Source: an uncultured Methylophilaceae bacterium
GTDB lineage: Bacteria > Pseudomonadota > Gammaproteobacteria > Burkholderiales > Methylophilaceae
Length of the DNA stretch: 37,124 bases
Direction of reading: 5' to 3'
Assembly (NCBI GenBank): GCA_905618945.1
Contig: CAJQTF010000023.1
Location: 1 to 37,124, forward strand
Shown: positions 10,031 through 18,129 of the stretch, piece after piece
How positions within the stretch are numbered: the first letter of the stretch is position 1
How the letters are laid out: every line of letters starts with the position of its first letter
Notes under the pieces: generated by a model
What the model saw: the letters and a program-made list of their open reading frames with translations, nothing else
The model's database searches: none
Told to the model about the DNA's origin: nothing
Position numbers and translations under genes: made by a program

Positions 10031-10693
10031 ATGAATTGGTTTAAATCAAAAACTGCAAAAAAACTTATTGAACAAGAAAAAATAATTGTTAATAAATTTA
10101 TTGAAGATAAATTTGGTTATTTTGCAATTCAGATAGGAGGAGCTTTTGCTGACTTTTTAGACCACTCCCGAATTATTAAACATCTTTTTAATGAGGGAGC
10201 ATTAAAGAATATTAGTTTTGATGTATCTTCTATACCTCTCTCAGAGGAATCAATCGATTTAATTATTTGCCCTCATTTCATCGAGCAGGGATATAATAAA
10301 GCTATCTTTGATGAATTTTTTCGGATCATAATCCCTGGAGGACATTTAATAATTATTTCTTTTAATCCTTATAGCTTTGCAGGAATAAAGAATTTTTTTT
10401 CATTTAGTATGCAGTTCCCTTGGAATTCCAAATTTATTAGCATGTCGGTGATTCAGAAACAATTAAAGGAATCAGGTTTTTCCATTTCTGAAGCTAAAAT
10501 TATAAATTATCAACCTATACTTTCCGATGATAATTATTTTTTTAATAATAATCTTGAAAGTATTGGAAATCGTTGGTTGCCACTTTTTGGTAATGTATTT
10601 TTTATAGTTGCACAAAAAAAAGTGGTAAGCCTTACCCCAATCAAGCCAAAGTGGAAGAATACAAAAAAAATTACAGTCCTAAAGGAAGAGTAA
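10031..10693 (+). CDS. SAM-dependent methyltransferase-like protein, substrate unknown
   Basis: The protein resembles the methyltransferase-domain (Methyltransf_11-like) proteins often found between gloB and rnhA in betaproteobacteria. I start it at the ATG at 10031 (MNWFKSKTAKKL); an upstream in-frame ATG at 9986 would add 15 hydrophobic residues that overlap the gloB start. The usual GxGxG SAM loop is not present: the corresponding stretch reads FAIQIGGAFADFL. Later motifs look normal (PLSEESIDLIICPHFIEQ, then FRIIIPGGHLIIISFNP). Length is 220 residues. It begins a plus-strand run with rnhA 7 bp downstream. The real substrate is unknown and I cannot exclude that the protein no longer binds SAM. 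Confidence 0.82.
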   Translation: MNWFKSKTAKKLIEQEKIIVNKFIEDKFGYFAIQIGGAFADFLDHSRIIKHLFNEGALKNISFDVSSIPLSEESIDLIICPHFIEQGYNKAIFDEFFRIIIPGGHLIIISFNPYSFAGIKNFFSFSMQFPWNSKFISMSVIQKQLKESGFSISEAKIINYQPILSDDNYFFNNNLESIGNRWLPLFGNVFFIVAQKKVVSLTPIKPKWKNTKKITVLKEE

Positions 10694-10700
10694 CTTTAAT

Positions 10701-11138
10701 ATGATCAATATTTATACAGATGGAGCTTGCAAGGGAAATCCTGGCCCTGGAGGGTGGGGTGCTTTAATCATTGAAGGGGACAATAAAAATGAAATATTTG
10801 GTGGTGAAGCCAATACTACAAATAATAGGATGGAGATCTTAGCAGTAATTATGGCTTTAAAGGCTATAAATACTATAAGTGAAATAACAGTTTTCACTGA
10901 TTCTACTTATGTACAAAAAGGGATTAGCGAGTGGATTGATAAATGGAAGATTAATGGCTGGAAAACAAGTAATAAAAAAGAAGTTAAGAATAAAGACTTG
11001 TGGGTTCAATTAGATATTTTAAATGCACAATTAAAAATAAATTGGGTTTGGGTAAAGGGTCATTCCGGTCATTCAGAAAATGATAGAGCGGATTACTTAG
11101 CTAATCAAGGAGTCGGTATGGAGGGGGCTTCATCATGA
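10701..11138 (+). CDS. rnhA: Ribonuclease HI
   Basis: RNase HI cleaves the RNA strand of RNA-DNA hybrids, removing R-loops and primers. The 145-residue length is close to the E. coli enzyme (155). Acidic active-site residues sit in YTDGACKGN (Asp7), TTNNRMEI (Glu), FTDSTYV (Asp) and ENDRADYLAN (Asp); the conserved histidine loop is WVKGHSGHSEN. It starts 7 bp after the methyltransferase gene and its last codons overlap the dnaQ start by 4 bp (ATGA), the classic rnhA-dnaQ arrangement with translational coupling. Confidence 0.97.
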   Translation: MINIYTDGACKGNPGPGGWGALIIEGDNKNEIFGGEANTTNNRMEILAVIMALKAINTISEITVFTDSTYVQKGISEWIDKWKINGWKTSNKKEVKNKDLWVQLDILNAQLKINWVWVKGHSGHSENDRADYLANQGVGMEGASS

Positions 11139-11800
11139 GGCAGATATTTTTAGATACAGAGACGACCGGCCTTGATCCAAATCAAGGACATAGAGTTATT
11201 GAAATTGCAGCAGTTGAAATGAATAACCGACAGTTAACAACAAATCATTATCATACCTATTTAAATCCTGGAAGAAATATAGATCCAGCTGCACAAGAAG
11301 TGCATGGTATTTCTTTAGACTTTCTTCAAGATAAACCAATTTTTAAGGATATTGCAACTGAATTTCTTAATTTTATAAAAGATTCGGAAATTATTATTCA
11401 TAATGCTCCTTTTGATGTTGGGTTTCTTAATATGGAATTAGGAAAAATAAGTTTCGATAAATTAGAAATGCAATCAGTTTCAATTTTTGATTCGTTAAAA
11501 CTAGCTAAAGAAATTAGGCCTGGTCAAAGAAATAATTTAGATGCTTTATGTAGGTCTTACAATATTGATAATACCTCAAGAAGTTTTCATGGCGCACTTC
11601 TTGATGCCCAATTACTTGGTGACGTTTATATAGCAATGACTAGGGGTCAGGAGGCATTTTCAATAGATTTCGCCCAAAGTCCTCACAACATAAATCTAGA
11701 AGATGTTAATCAAACCAGCCTTGTTGTTACACGCCCTAACAATAATGAATTACAAGAGCATAATGACTATATTTCAAGCCTAAAGACTCCTGATAGCTAA
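11135..11800 (+). CDS. dnaQ: DNA polymerase III epsilon subunit (3'-5' proofreading exonuclease)
   Basis: DnaQ is the proofreading subunit of the replicase. The 221-residue DEDDh exonuclease has ExoI DTETTG (Asp7, Glu9), ExoII HNAPFDVGFLN (Asp94) and ExoIII HGALLD (His152, Asp157). After the nuclease domain, QTSLVV at residues 193-198 resembles the E. coli beta-clamp-binding motif QTSMAF. The last 20 or so residues should contact the polymerase alpha subunit. The start overlaps rnhA by 4 bp. Its stop lies 7 bp from the converging queD stop, leaving little room for a terminator. Confidence 0.96.
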   Translation: MRQIFLDTETTGLDPNQGHRVIEIAAVEMNNRQLTTNHYHTYLNPGRNIDPAAQEVHGISLDFLQDKPIFKDIATEFLNFIKDSEIIIHNAPFDVGFLNMELGKISFDKLEMQSVSIFDSLKLAKEIRPGQRNNLDALCRSYNIDNTSRSFHGALLDAQLLGDVYIAMTRGQEAFSIDFAQSPHNINLEDVNQTSLVVTRPNNNELQEHNDYISSLKTPDS

Positions 11801-11807
11801 TAATAAT

Positions 11808-12245
11808 TTAATATGCATCAGCCCAATTATTGGGCGTTTCATAAAGTCGAACTTTGAATGGTTTAATTAGAGAACCAAATTCCTTGTCAAAAGAAATTTT
11901 TAATTTTTCCATAGCTACTAAAGCCATATTTTCAGCAGTTGGAACTAATGGAAAAACGACAGTTTTATGGCCATCCAATGATTCTAAAAATTTAAGCACT
12001 ACAGCATCATCCCTGTAAACTATAAATGAGTGATCCCATTCCTCTACAATTGTTTTCTTTATTAACTCTTTTGCATCCTTAAAGTCCATAACCATTCCAA
12101 AATCTGAGTTTGATTGATCGGAAACAACCTCACCCTTAATAGTAACCTCAATAGCATACCTATGCCCATGTAGATTTTTACAAGAGCTTTTATGGTGAGG
12201 TATTCTATGTCCAGCATCAAACTCTAATTTTGTAGTAATTTCCAT
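11808..12245 (-). CDS. queD: 6-carboxy-5,6,7,8-tetrahydropterin synthase
   Basis: QueD makes 6-carboxytetrahydropterin from 7,8-dihydroneopterin triphosphate, the first committed step to queuosine in tRNA. The 145-residue PTPS-fold protein has zinc ligands His13, His26 and His28 in FDAGHR and LHGHRY, with the QueD-type cysteine Cys22 in SSCKNLHGH. Also visible are MDFKDAK, VEEWDHSF, PTAENMA and the C-terminal ETPNNWADAY. The gene is directly abutted upstream by the M48 protease gene (stop and start adjacent), so the two are probably co-transcribed. queG, a later enzyme of the same pathway, lies at 21640-22701. Confidence 0.93.
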   Translation of the reverse strand: MEITTKLEFDAGHRIPHHKSSCKNLHGHRYAIEVTIKGEVVSDQSNSDFGMVMDFKDAKELIKKTIVEEWDHSFIVYRDDAVVLKFLESLDGHKTVVFPLVPTAENMALVAMEKLKISFDKEFGSLIKPFKVRLYETPNNWADAY

Positions 12246-13484
12246 TTAAATCTTATCTATAGCACTTATTCTCTCAAGAGCTGGAGGGTGAGAGTCATAA
12301 AAATTTGAATGAAGAGGGTCTGGTGTTAATGTTGATGCATTATCCCTATATAGTTTTATTAGTGAAAGTTTTAAATCTTCAGGGTCTGCATACTTACAAG
12401 CATATTCATCAGCTTCAAATTCATTTTTCCTTGAATAATATGCCATTAAGGGTCTAATAAAAAAGATAAAAAGAGGCGAAACTAATAAAAATAGTAATAA
12501 TCCATTTGCATCACTTTGAATAACTCCTAATGACTCATAAAACCATGGGCTATCTTTTAAAATGCCTAGTGCATATAGGCCTACAAAACTGACAATAAAC
12601 ATCATGATAATTCTTTTTTTAACATGATTATGGTGAAAATGGCCTAACTCATGAGCTAAGACAGCTTCAATTTCTTTGTGGGAAAGCTTTTCTAGAAGTG
12701 TATCAAAGAATACTATTCTTTTGGAATTTCCAAACCCTGTAAAATAAGCATTTCCATGATTACTTCTTAGTGATCCATTCATTACGAAAAGCCCATCTGA
12801 CTTAAAACCACATTTTGAAAGTAATTTTTCAATTTTAGTTTTTAGCTTTACGTCATTTAGCGGTAAGAATTTATTAAAAAATGGTGCAATATAAGTTGGG
12901 TAAAGGGTGAGCATTAGGAAGTTAAAAATGGAAATAAATATCCATAGCCATAGCCACCAAAAACTACCTAGGTTCGAAATGATCCATAACGAGATTAAAA
13001 GTATAGGGACACCGATTACAACACTCAAGATAGATTGTTTAATTAGGTCTGTTAGAAATATTTGAGAAGTCATTCGATTAAAGCCGAATCTTTCATCAAT
13101 ATTAAAAGTTTTGTAAATACTAAGGGGCAGATCAACCAATGACGATATGAGCATGACTGATATAATAACTACTGCTCCAATTACTAATTCATTATTAATT
13201 AGAGTGCTAAAAGTATCCATGAGCATATTTATACCGCCACCCAAGGTGAGTAGGTATAAAAATATAGCTTGAATAATTAAATCAATTACCCCAATATGCG
13301 ATTTAGCAATAGTATAATCCGCTGCTTTTTTATGATCTAATATTGAAATTGTTTTAGAGAAAGCGGTTGGAACTTTATTTTTATTCTTATCGATATGGGC
13401 TATGTGTCTTTTTGTCAGCCATACTTGGAAGATTGTTGTTGTAATTAATAAAAATATAAATAAATAATAAAAAGTAAGTGACAT
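12246..13484 (-). CDS. M48 family zinc metalloprotease, Ste24/CAAX-protease-like
   Basis: This is an integral inner-membrane zinc protease of the Ste24/HtpX superfamily. The 412-residue protein has an N-terminal peptidase M48_N-type region with several membrane segments (about 5-20, 65-85, 100-120, 150-200). The zinc site HELGH lies at residues 278-282, and the third ligand is in RKNEFEADEYA. The C-terminus has the typical SHPPALERISAI. Bacteria lack prenylated CAAX substrates, so its natural role is probably membrane-protein quality control (inference). It diverges from orn across about 95 bp and reads directly into queD. Confidence 0.92.
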   Translation of the reverse strand: MSLTFYYLFIFLLITTTIFQVWLTKRHIAHIDKNKNKVPTAFSKTISILDHKKAADYTIAKSHIGVIDLIIQAIFLYLLTLGGGINMLMDTFSTLINNELVIGAVVIISVMLISSLVDLPLSIYKTFNIDERFGFNRMTSQIFLTDLIKQSILSVVIGVPILLISLWIISNLGSFWWLWLWIFISIFNFLMLTLYPTYIAPFFNKFLPLNDVKLKTKIEKLLSKCGFKSDGLFVMNGSLRSNHGNAYFTGFGNSKRIVFFDTLLEKLSHKEIEAVLAHELGHFHHNHVKKRIIMMFIVSFVGLYALGILKDSPWFYESLGVIQSDANGLLLFLLVSPLFIFFIRPLMAYYSRKNEFEADEYACKYADPEDLKLSLIKLYRDNASTLTPDPLHSNFYDSHPPALERISAIDKI

Positions 13485-13580
13485 AATGAGTGATATGAAC
13501 TAAAAACAGTATTGTGAAGTAAAAGCTTGATAAAAGTAAGTTGAAAATCAAATTAATATAAAATTTTAATGGAAATCATG

Positions 13581-14126
13581 ATGAGTAAAAGTAATGATAA
13601 TTTAATATGGCTGGATATGGAGATGACTGGTCTAAATTCAGAAACTGACAAAATTCTTGAGATTGCAGTAATTATAACGGATCCTTTTTTAAAGATTTTA
13701 GCCGAGGGGCCCGTTTTAGTTTTAAATCAATCTGATGATGTGTTAGGCAAAATGGATTCATGGAATCAATCAACTCATGGTAAATCAGGCTTAATAGAAA
13801 AAGTTAAAAATTCTAAAACTAATGAAGAGTCAGCTACTCACCAGCTATTAGAATTTATTAGGCAATATGTTGGTAAAAATAAATCCCCGATGTGTGGAAA
13901 TTCTATATGTCAGGATAGGAGGTTTATGGCAAGACATATGCCAGACTTAGAATCTTATTTTCATTATCGTAATCTTGATGTTAGTGTTTTTAAAGAATTA
14001 GCAAAGAGATGGAGGCCAGAGTTGATTGATGGGTTTAAGAAAAAAGGAAAGCATGAAGCATTAGCAGATATTTTGGAATCTATAGAAGAGCTAAAGTATT
14101 ATCGCGAACATTTTATTAAAGTCTAA
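13581..14126 (+). CDS. orn: Oligoribonuclease
   Basis: Orn degrades 2-5 nt RNAs, the last step of mRNA turnover, and clears linear pGpG. The DEDDh exonuclease has DMEMTGL (Asp12, Glu14), [18 protein letters not shown] and a final [17 protein letters not shown] choose the ATG at 13581 because GGAA at 13571-13574 is then 6 bases upstream. Two earlier in-frame ATGs (13569 and 13578) are possible: the first lacks a Shine-Dalgarno sequence and the second sits too close to GGAA. The protein is 181 residues from this start, normal for the family. crcB follows after 4 bp. Confidence 0.95.
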   Translation: MSKSNDNLIWLDMEMTGLNSETDKILEIAVIITDPFLKILAEGPVLVLNQSDDVLGKMDSWNQSTHGKSGLIEKVKNSKTNEESATHQLLEFIRQYVGKNKSPMCGNSICQDRRFMARHMPDLESYFHYRNLDVSVFKELAKRWRPELIDGFKKKGKHEALADILESIEELKYYREHFIKV

Positions 14127-14130
14127 CCAC

Positions 14131-14526
14131 ATGGTTAATTTTACATTTACAAATTTTTTGATAGTTGGCTTTGCTGCGGCAATTGGTGCTTGGCTAAGGT
14201 GGTTAATAGGTTACTTTTTGTATGTTTTGTATCCAGGACTTCCTCTTGGCACTCTCGCTGTTAATCTGTTAGGTGGTTTTTTAATGGGTATTTCTATTGC
14301 ATACTTCCAGGCCACAACCTCAACTCTAAGTGAAGAACTAAAGTTATTTATTAATATTGGGTTTTTAGGCGGACTAACAACTTTTTCTGCTTACACCTCA
14401 GATATCTTTTCTTTATTGCAAAAAGGAGAGGTGCAAACAAGTTTTATATTTCTAGTTAGCCATGTATTTGGCGCATTAATAATGGCCTACATTGGCTGGT
14501 ATCTGCTTATTTTTTTGACTGACTAG
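14131..14526 (+). CDS. crcB: Fluoride ion exporter CrcB/Fluc
   Basis: CrcB/Fluc proteins are small dimeric channels that export fluoride. The 131-residue protein has four predicted membrane segments (about 8-30, 38-58, 68-90 and 100-127). Signature residues are GAWLRWL, GTLAVNLLGGFLMG and GGLTTFSAYTSD, the last including the Thr-Thr-Phe-Ser of the fluoride path. It starts 4 bp after orn. Its last codons overlap the 3' end of rne by 20 bp and its stop codon lies inside the first unit of the rne tandem repeat. I see no fluoride riboswitch in the short upstream gap. Confidence 0.92.
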   Translation: MVNFTFTNFLIVGFAAAIGAWLRWLIGYFLYVLYPGLPLGTLAVNLLGGFLMGISIAYFQATTSTLSEELKLFINIGFLGGLTTFSAYTSDIFSLLQKGEVQTSFIFLVSHVFGALIMAYIGWYLLIFLTD

Positions 14527-16795
14527 CTTTCTTTGTTGGACTAGCTTTCTTTGTTGGACTAGCTTTCTTTGTTGGACTAGCTTTCTTTGTTGGACTAGCT
14601 TTCTTTGTTGGACTAGCTTTCTTTGTTTCAACCATAACTAACTTTGTAGCTCCAGTTTCTTTCTTTGGCTGACTCTGCCAAGAAGCAACTTTTTTAATTT
14701 TTGCTTTCTTCTCCTCTGGAAGTTTGGATTTAGTATTTGTGGTTTTTGGAGGTGATTTAGTCTCAACAAGTTTAAGCCCAATCTTAGTGAGGTCTACTTT
14801 TTCTAATTTTTCTATCTTTCTTTTTGGTTTAGCTTCTTTAACAACCTCTGGCTTAGATTCTTTTTGTATATTTACTTTGTTAATTTCAGGTATATTCACC
14901 TTCTTTGCTTCAGCTACCTGCATCTTATTTTGATCCTCATTTCTTGACTCATTGCGATTACTTTTTCCGGCATTTAAATTGTTTCTATTTCTATTGTTGC
15001 TTCTATTTCTATTGTTATTATTGTTTCTTCTTCTATTATTATTTGATCCCTGAGTATTTTTTATTTCTTCAGTATTTTTTATTTCTTCAACTTCTACTTT
15101 CTGATCATCTACTTTCTGATCATCTACTAAAGCTACTTCTGTGGTGCCAATTAATTTTTTAAAGAACCCAAAAATAGTTTTATTATTTTTAGATTTTGTA
15201 TTTCTTTCTGTGGGAACAATAGCCTTTACAACTGGCTCTAGCCTATCTTTCTTATTTTGCTCATCTTCATCATTATTTTTTATTGATTCAAGTGGTGGCT
15301 CAACAGCAGTATAGCTAGCTTTACTGGTTTTTTTTGATGATTTTTCAAGGTTGTATTTTGGAATTTCATAGTATCGATTTGGAATAATAATAATTTCATT
15401 ATTTGTTTTGGCTTCAATAGCTGCTATATCTTTTCTTTTTTCATTCAATAGGAGAGTTGCTACCTCAATCGGTATTTGGACTGTAATAATTTGGTTTGCA
15501 TCCTTATTAGCTTCTTCTTGAATCATCCTTAGTATGTATAAAGATGTTGATTGAATGTCCCTTACTCTTCCTGTTCCCTGACATCTTGGACATACTCCAT
15601 TGACTGCTTCCCCTAAACTCGGCTTGAGTCTCTGTCTCGATAACTCTAATAAACCAAACCTTGATATTCTACTTGTTTGTATTCTTGCTTTATCAAGCTT
15701 TAAAGCATCTCTAATTCTATTTTCAACTTCTTTTTGGTTTTTTAAATTTTCCATGTCAATAAAATCAATTACTATTAGCCCGCCAATATCTCTTAAACGC
15801 AACTGTTTTGCAACTTCATCAGCAGCTTCAAGATTGGTACTTAAGGCAGTATTCTCAATACTTCGACCTTTTGTTGATCGGCTTGAATTAACATCAACAG
15901 AAACAAGTGCTTCAGTATGGTCAATAACAAGCTCACCCCCCGATGGAAGTCTTACCTCCCTGAGGAAGGCAGATTCAATTTGATTTTCAATGCCATATTT
16001 AGTAAACAAAGAAATTTCATCTTCGTAGAATTTAACTCGATCTGCATAAGCAGGCATCACATGGCTAATAAATTGGTGTGCTTGATCAAAAATTTCTTTT
16101 TTATCAATAAGAATTTCTTCAATATCTTCATGGAAGTAATCTCGAATCGCTCTTACGACCAAATTACTCTCTTGATAAATCAAGAATGGGGCAGGTTGTG
16201 CGTCTGCTGCACCCGCTATAGCATCATAAAGTTGTGTTAAATAGTCTAAATCCCACTGAATTTCTTCTAATGTAGCACCAATACCAGCAGTTCTTCCTAT
16301 AACACTCATACCTTTTTTAACTTTTACTTGGGAAAGGATTTCTTTAAATTCGAACCTTTCTTCGCCCTCAACCCTTCTAGAGATACCACCACCACCTGTA
16401 TTGTTAGGCATTAAGACAATATACCTTCCAGCTAACGATAAGTAAGATGTTAGGGCAGCACCTTTGTTACCTCGCTCCTCTTTACTTACTTGGATGATAA
16501 GTTCTTGACCTTCTGTTACGACATCTCTAATTGATACATCTTTTTTTCTAGTTTTCTTGGAATAAAATTCAGGAGCTATTTCTTTGAATGGCAAGAAGCC
16601 ATGACGGTCTACACCATAATTAACAAAGGCAGCTTCTAATGAAGGCTCGACCCTGGTTACAACTGCTTTATATATATTACTTTTTCTTTGTTCCTTGTTG
16701 CCTCTTTCAAAATCTAAATCTTCTAGTTTGTCTTCATTTATTGTTGCAACACGAAGTTCATCTGACTGGGTAGCATTAAAAAGCATGCGTTTCAT
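14507..16795 (-). CDS. rne: Ribonuclease E
   Basis: RNase E is the main endoribonuclease for mRNA decay and rRNA/tRNA processing. The 762-residue protein has an N-terminal S1 domain (about 37-120, NIYKAVVTRVEPSLEAAFVNYG). The DNase I-like catalytic region has Asp301 in VSVDVNS and Asp344 in IVIDFID, matching E. coli Asp303 and Asp346. The Zn-link CPRC is at 402-405. From about residue 500 the tail is low-complexity: VDDQK and EEIKNT duplications, an Arg/Asn-rich RNA-binding-like stretch, and a C-terminal KKASPT array (725-762). GGAG lies 8 bases before the start codon, a good ribosome binding site. A long leader is possible, and RNase E genes are often autoregulated through it. Confidence 0.96.
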   Translation of the reverse strand: MKRMLFNATQSDELRVATINEDKLEDLDFERGNKEQRKSNIYKAVVTRVEPSLEAAFVNYGVDRHGFLPFKEIAPEFYSKKTRKKDVSIRDVVTEGQELIIQVSKEERGNKGAALTSYLSLAGRYIVLMPNNTGGGGISRRVEGEERFEFKEILSQVKVKKGMSVIGRTAGIGATLEEIQWDLDYLTQLYDAIAGAADAQPAPFLIYQESNLVVRAIRDYFHEDIEEILIDKKEIFDQAHQFISHVMPAYADRVKFYEDEISLFTKYGIENQIESAFLREVRLPSGGELVIDHTEALVSVDVNSSRSTKGRSIENTALSTNLEAADEVAKQLRLRDIGGLIVIDFIDMENLKNQKEVENRIRDALKLDKARIQTSRISRFGLLELSRQRLKPSLGEAVNGVCPRCQGTGRVRDIQSTSLYILRMIQEEANKDANQIITVQIPIEVATLLLNEKRKDIAAIEAKTNNEIIIIPNRYYEIPKYNLEKSSKKTSKASYTAVEPPLESIKNNDEDEQNKKDRLEPVVKAIVPTERNTKSKNNKTIFGFFKKLIGTTEVALVDDQKVDDQKVEVEEIKNTEEIKNTQGSNNNRRRNNNNNRNRSNNRNRNNLNAGKSNRNESRNEDQNKMQVAEAKKVNIPEINKVNIQKESKPEVVKEAKPKRKIEKLEKVDLTKIGLKLVETKSPPKTTNTKSKLPEEKKAKIKKVASWQSQPKKETGATKLVMVETKKASPTKKASPTKKASPTKKASPTKKASPTKKASQSKK
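14521..14628. repeat. Six-copy 18-bp tandem repeat inside the 3' end of rne
   Basis: Six head-to-tail copies of GACTAGCTTTCTTTGTTG start at 14521, 14539, 14557, 14575, 14593 and 14611. The first five are identical and the sixth differs only in its last base. Read on the minus strand each unit encodes the six residues Lys-Lys-Ala-Ser-Pro-Thr, so gain or loss of copies keeps the rne frame. The first unit also contains the crcB stop codon on the plus strand. The near identity of the copies points to recent expansion. Confidence 0.95.
15053..15128. repeat. Two further short tandem duplications inside the rne tail
   Basis: An 18-bp unit is exactly duplicated at 15053-15070 and 15071-15088 (EEIKNT twice on the minus strand). 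A 15-bp unit is exactly duplicated at 15093-15107 and 15108-15122, with a 6-bp partial third copy (VDDQK twice). Both unit lengths are multiples of three, so the reading frame is preserved. Together with the 18-bp array at 14521-14628 they show that the rne tail grows by in-frame slippage. Confidence 0.9.
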
Positions 16796-17156
16796 TACAC
16801 TTTCTCCATTTAATTTTATATGAAGATTTTATGTAAAGAATTTTGAATTTTTTCAGAATCATAATTGCATAAAGCACACAAGCATTACACAGCTTTTAGT
16901 AATTAATACTCGAGCTTCTACTATGATTACATCAATTTAAATATATATTTTATATCTAGTTAAATTATTCTTAATTTCATTTAAATTCTTTTAAAAATCT
17001 TTTATATTATTTCTGCTTCTTATCTTTTTTTGGTGAGCAGACCTAACCTCGAATTCTTTGTACATGTATAATTCAGAATTGTTTTTCTCTCTACGCTTGT
17101 AAAGATATCTGAACAAATTTAGTATATGTGATAAATGATTAAAAGCAAACAATAAA
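16796..17156. other. 361-bp intergenic region between divergent rne and rluC
   Basis: This is the only gap above 300 bp in the window. It must hold the promoters of both rne and the rluC operon, and probably a long rne leader. On the plus strand TATAAT occurs at 17067-17072, but no good -35 lies 16-18 bases upstream, so a promoter there is weak evidence only. On the minus strand the last bases before rne carry a GGAG ribosome binding site. The rest is AT-rich with no ORF or tRNA that I can support. I see no convincing long hairpin. Confidence 0.6.
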
Positions 17157-18129
17157 ATGGCCGATTATACAAAGAATAAAGTTATTTATGAGACTGTTGA
17201 TGAGTCCAGTGAAGGTCAAAAAATCGATAATTTTTTAATTAAATTTTTAAAAAAATGTACCAAAAAGTCATATATATAAAATTTTAAGAAGTGGTCAGGT
17301 GAGGGTTAACAAAAAAAGAATTAAAACAGATTTCAGACTTGCTTTGAATGACTCTGTTAGGATACCCCCAGTTAATTTTGTAAGAAAAGAAACTGTTAGC
17401 TCAATTAAGATAAATTTAGATCAATTTAAGATTTTTGAGGAAAATATTTTATTTGAAGATGGTTCTTTACTTATTATTAATAAACCCTCAGGTGTTGCTG
17501 TTCATGGAGGAAGTGGTTTGAGTTTTGGTATTATTGAATTAGTTCGGATTGGTCGTCCTAACCATAAATTTTTTGAGCTTGTTCACAGAATTGATAAAGA
17601 TACATCTGGGGTTCTTCTAATTGCAAAAAAAAGATCAGCTTTAGTTGGAATTCATAAACAAATGCGAGAAAAGAAAGTCCATAAAAAATATCAGGTTGTA
17701 GTTAGTGGGGTCTGGAAGGAAAAACAAAAAATCGTTGATTTAGATTTGCTAAAAACAACTGCAAACAACGGCCAAAATAAAGTTAGAGTCATTGAACCAC
17801 CCCTTAAGAACTCACTAGCAAAGGCTTCAAGATCTGTATTTTTTCTTAAAAAGAACTTCAACTCTTATAGTCTGCTTGATGTGAAGCTCATTACTGGAAG
17901 AACTCATCAAATACGAACCCAATTATCCCATTTAGGTTTTCCAATTTTGGGGGATGAGAAATATGGGGATTTTGTTCTTAATAAGTCTTTAAAAAGGGTG
18001 GGGCTAAAAAGAATGCTTCTTCATGCTGCAGAATTAGGCTTTGTCCACCCCTTAACTCTAGAGAATATGTTTATTAAGGCACCTATGCCAACTCATATTT
18101 CTAATTTTATATCTAAAAATGAATCATAA
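17157..18129 (+). pseudogene. rluC: 23S rRNA pseudouridine synthase RluC, split by a +1 frameshift in an A7 run
   Basis: RluC converts uridines 955, 2504 and 2580 (E. coli numbering) of 23S rRNA to pseudouridine. Reading from the ATG at 17157 gives a normal S4-domain start (EGQKIDNFLIKFLK) that runs into a stop soon after an A7 run at 17249-17255. Removing one A joins it exactly to the +1 frame, which continues NVPKSHIYKILRSGQVRVN and then the full catalytic domain with HRIDKDTSG. The joined protein would be about 323 residues, close to E. coli RluC (319). Without repair, only a product from GTG at 17299, lacking most of the S4 domain, could be made. Sequencing error, a recent mutation and slippage rescue are all possible. 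The end overlaps the HAD gene by 11 bp. Confidence 0.85.
17249..17255 (+). other. A7 homopolymer at the rluC frameshift point
   Basis: The run of seven A residues contains one base more than the conserved RluC frame needs (TTA AAA AAT GTA CCA would require six). Poly-A runs like this are prone to RNA polymerase slippage and to sequencing errors, and either could explain an otherwise intact coding sequence on both sides. Confidence 0.8.

Noticed and set aside
11821-11835. Short hairpin GCCCAA/TTGGGC between dnaQ and queD ends
   Set aside because: It lies in the last codons of queD, the stem is only 6 bp and no T tract follows, so terminator function is not supported.
14905-15162. Plus-strand ORF rich in Tyr, Phe and Cys opposite rne
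   Set aside because: It is the mirror image of the Asn/Arg-rich low-complexity tail of RNase E and has no ribosome binding site.
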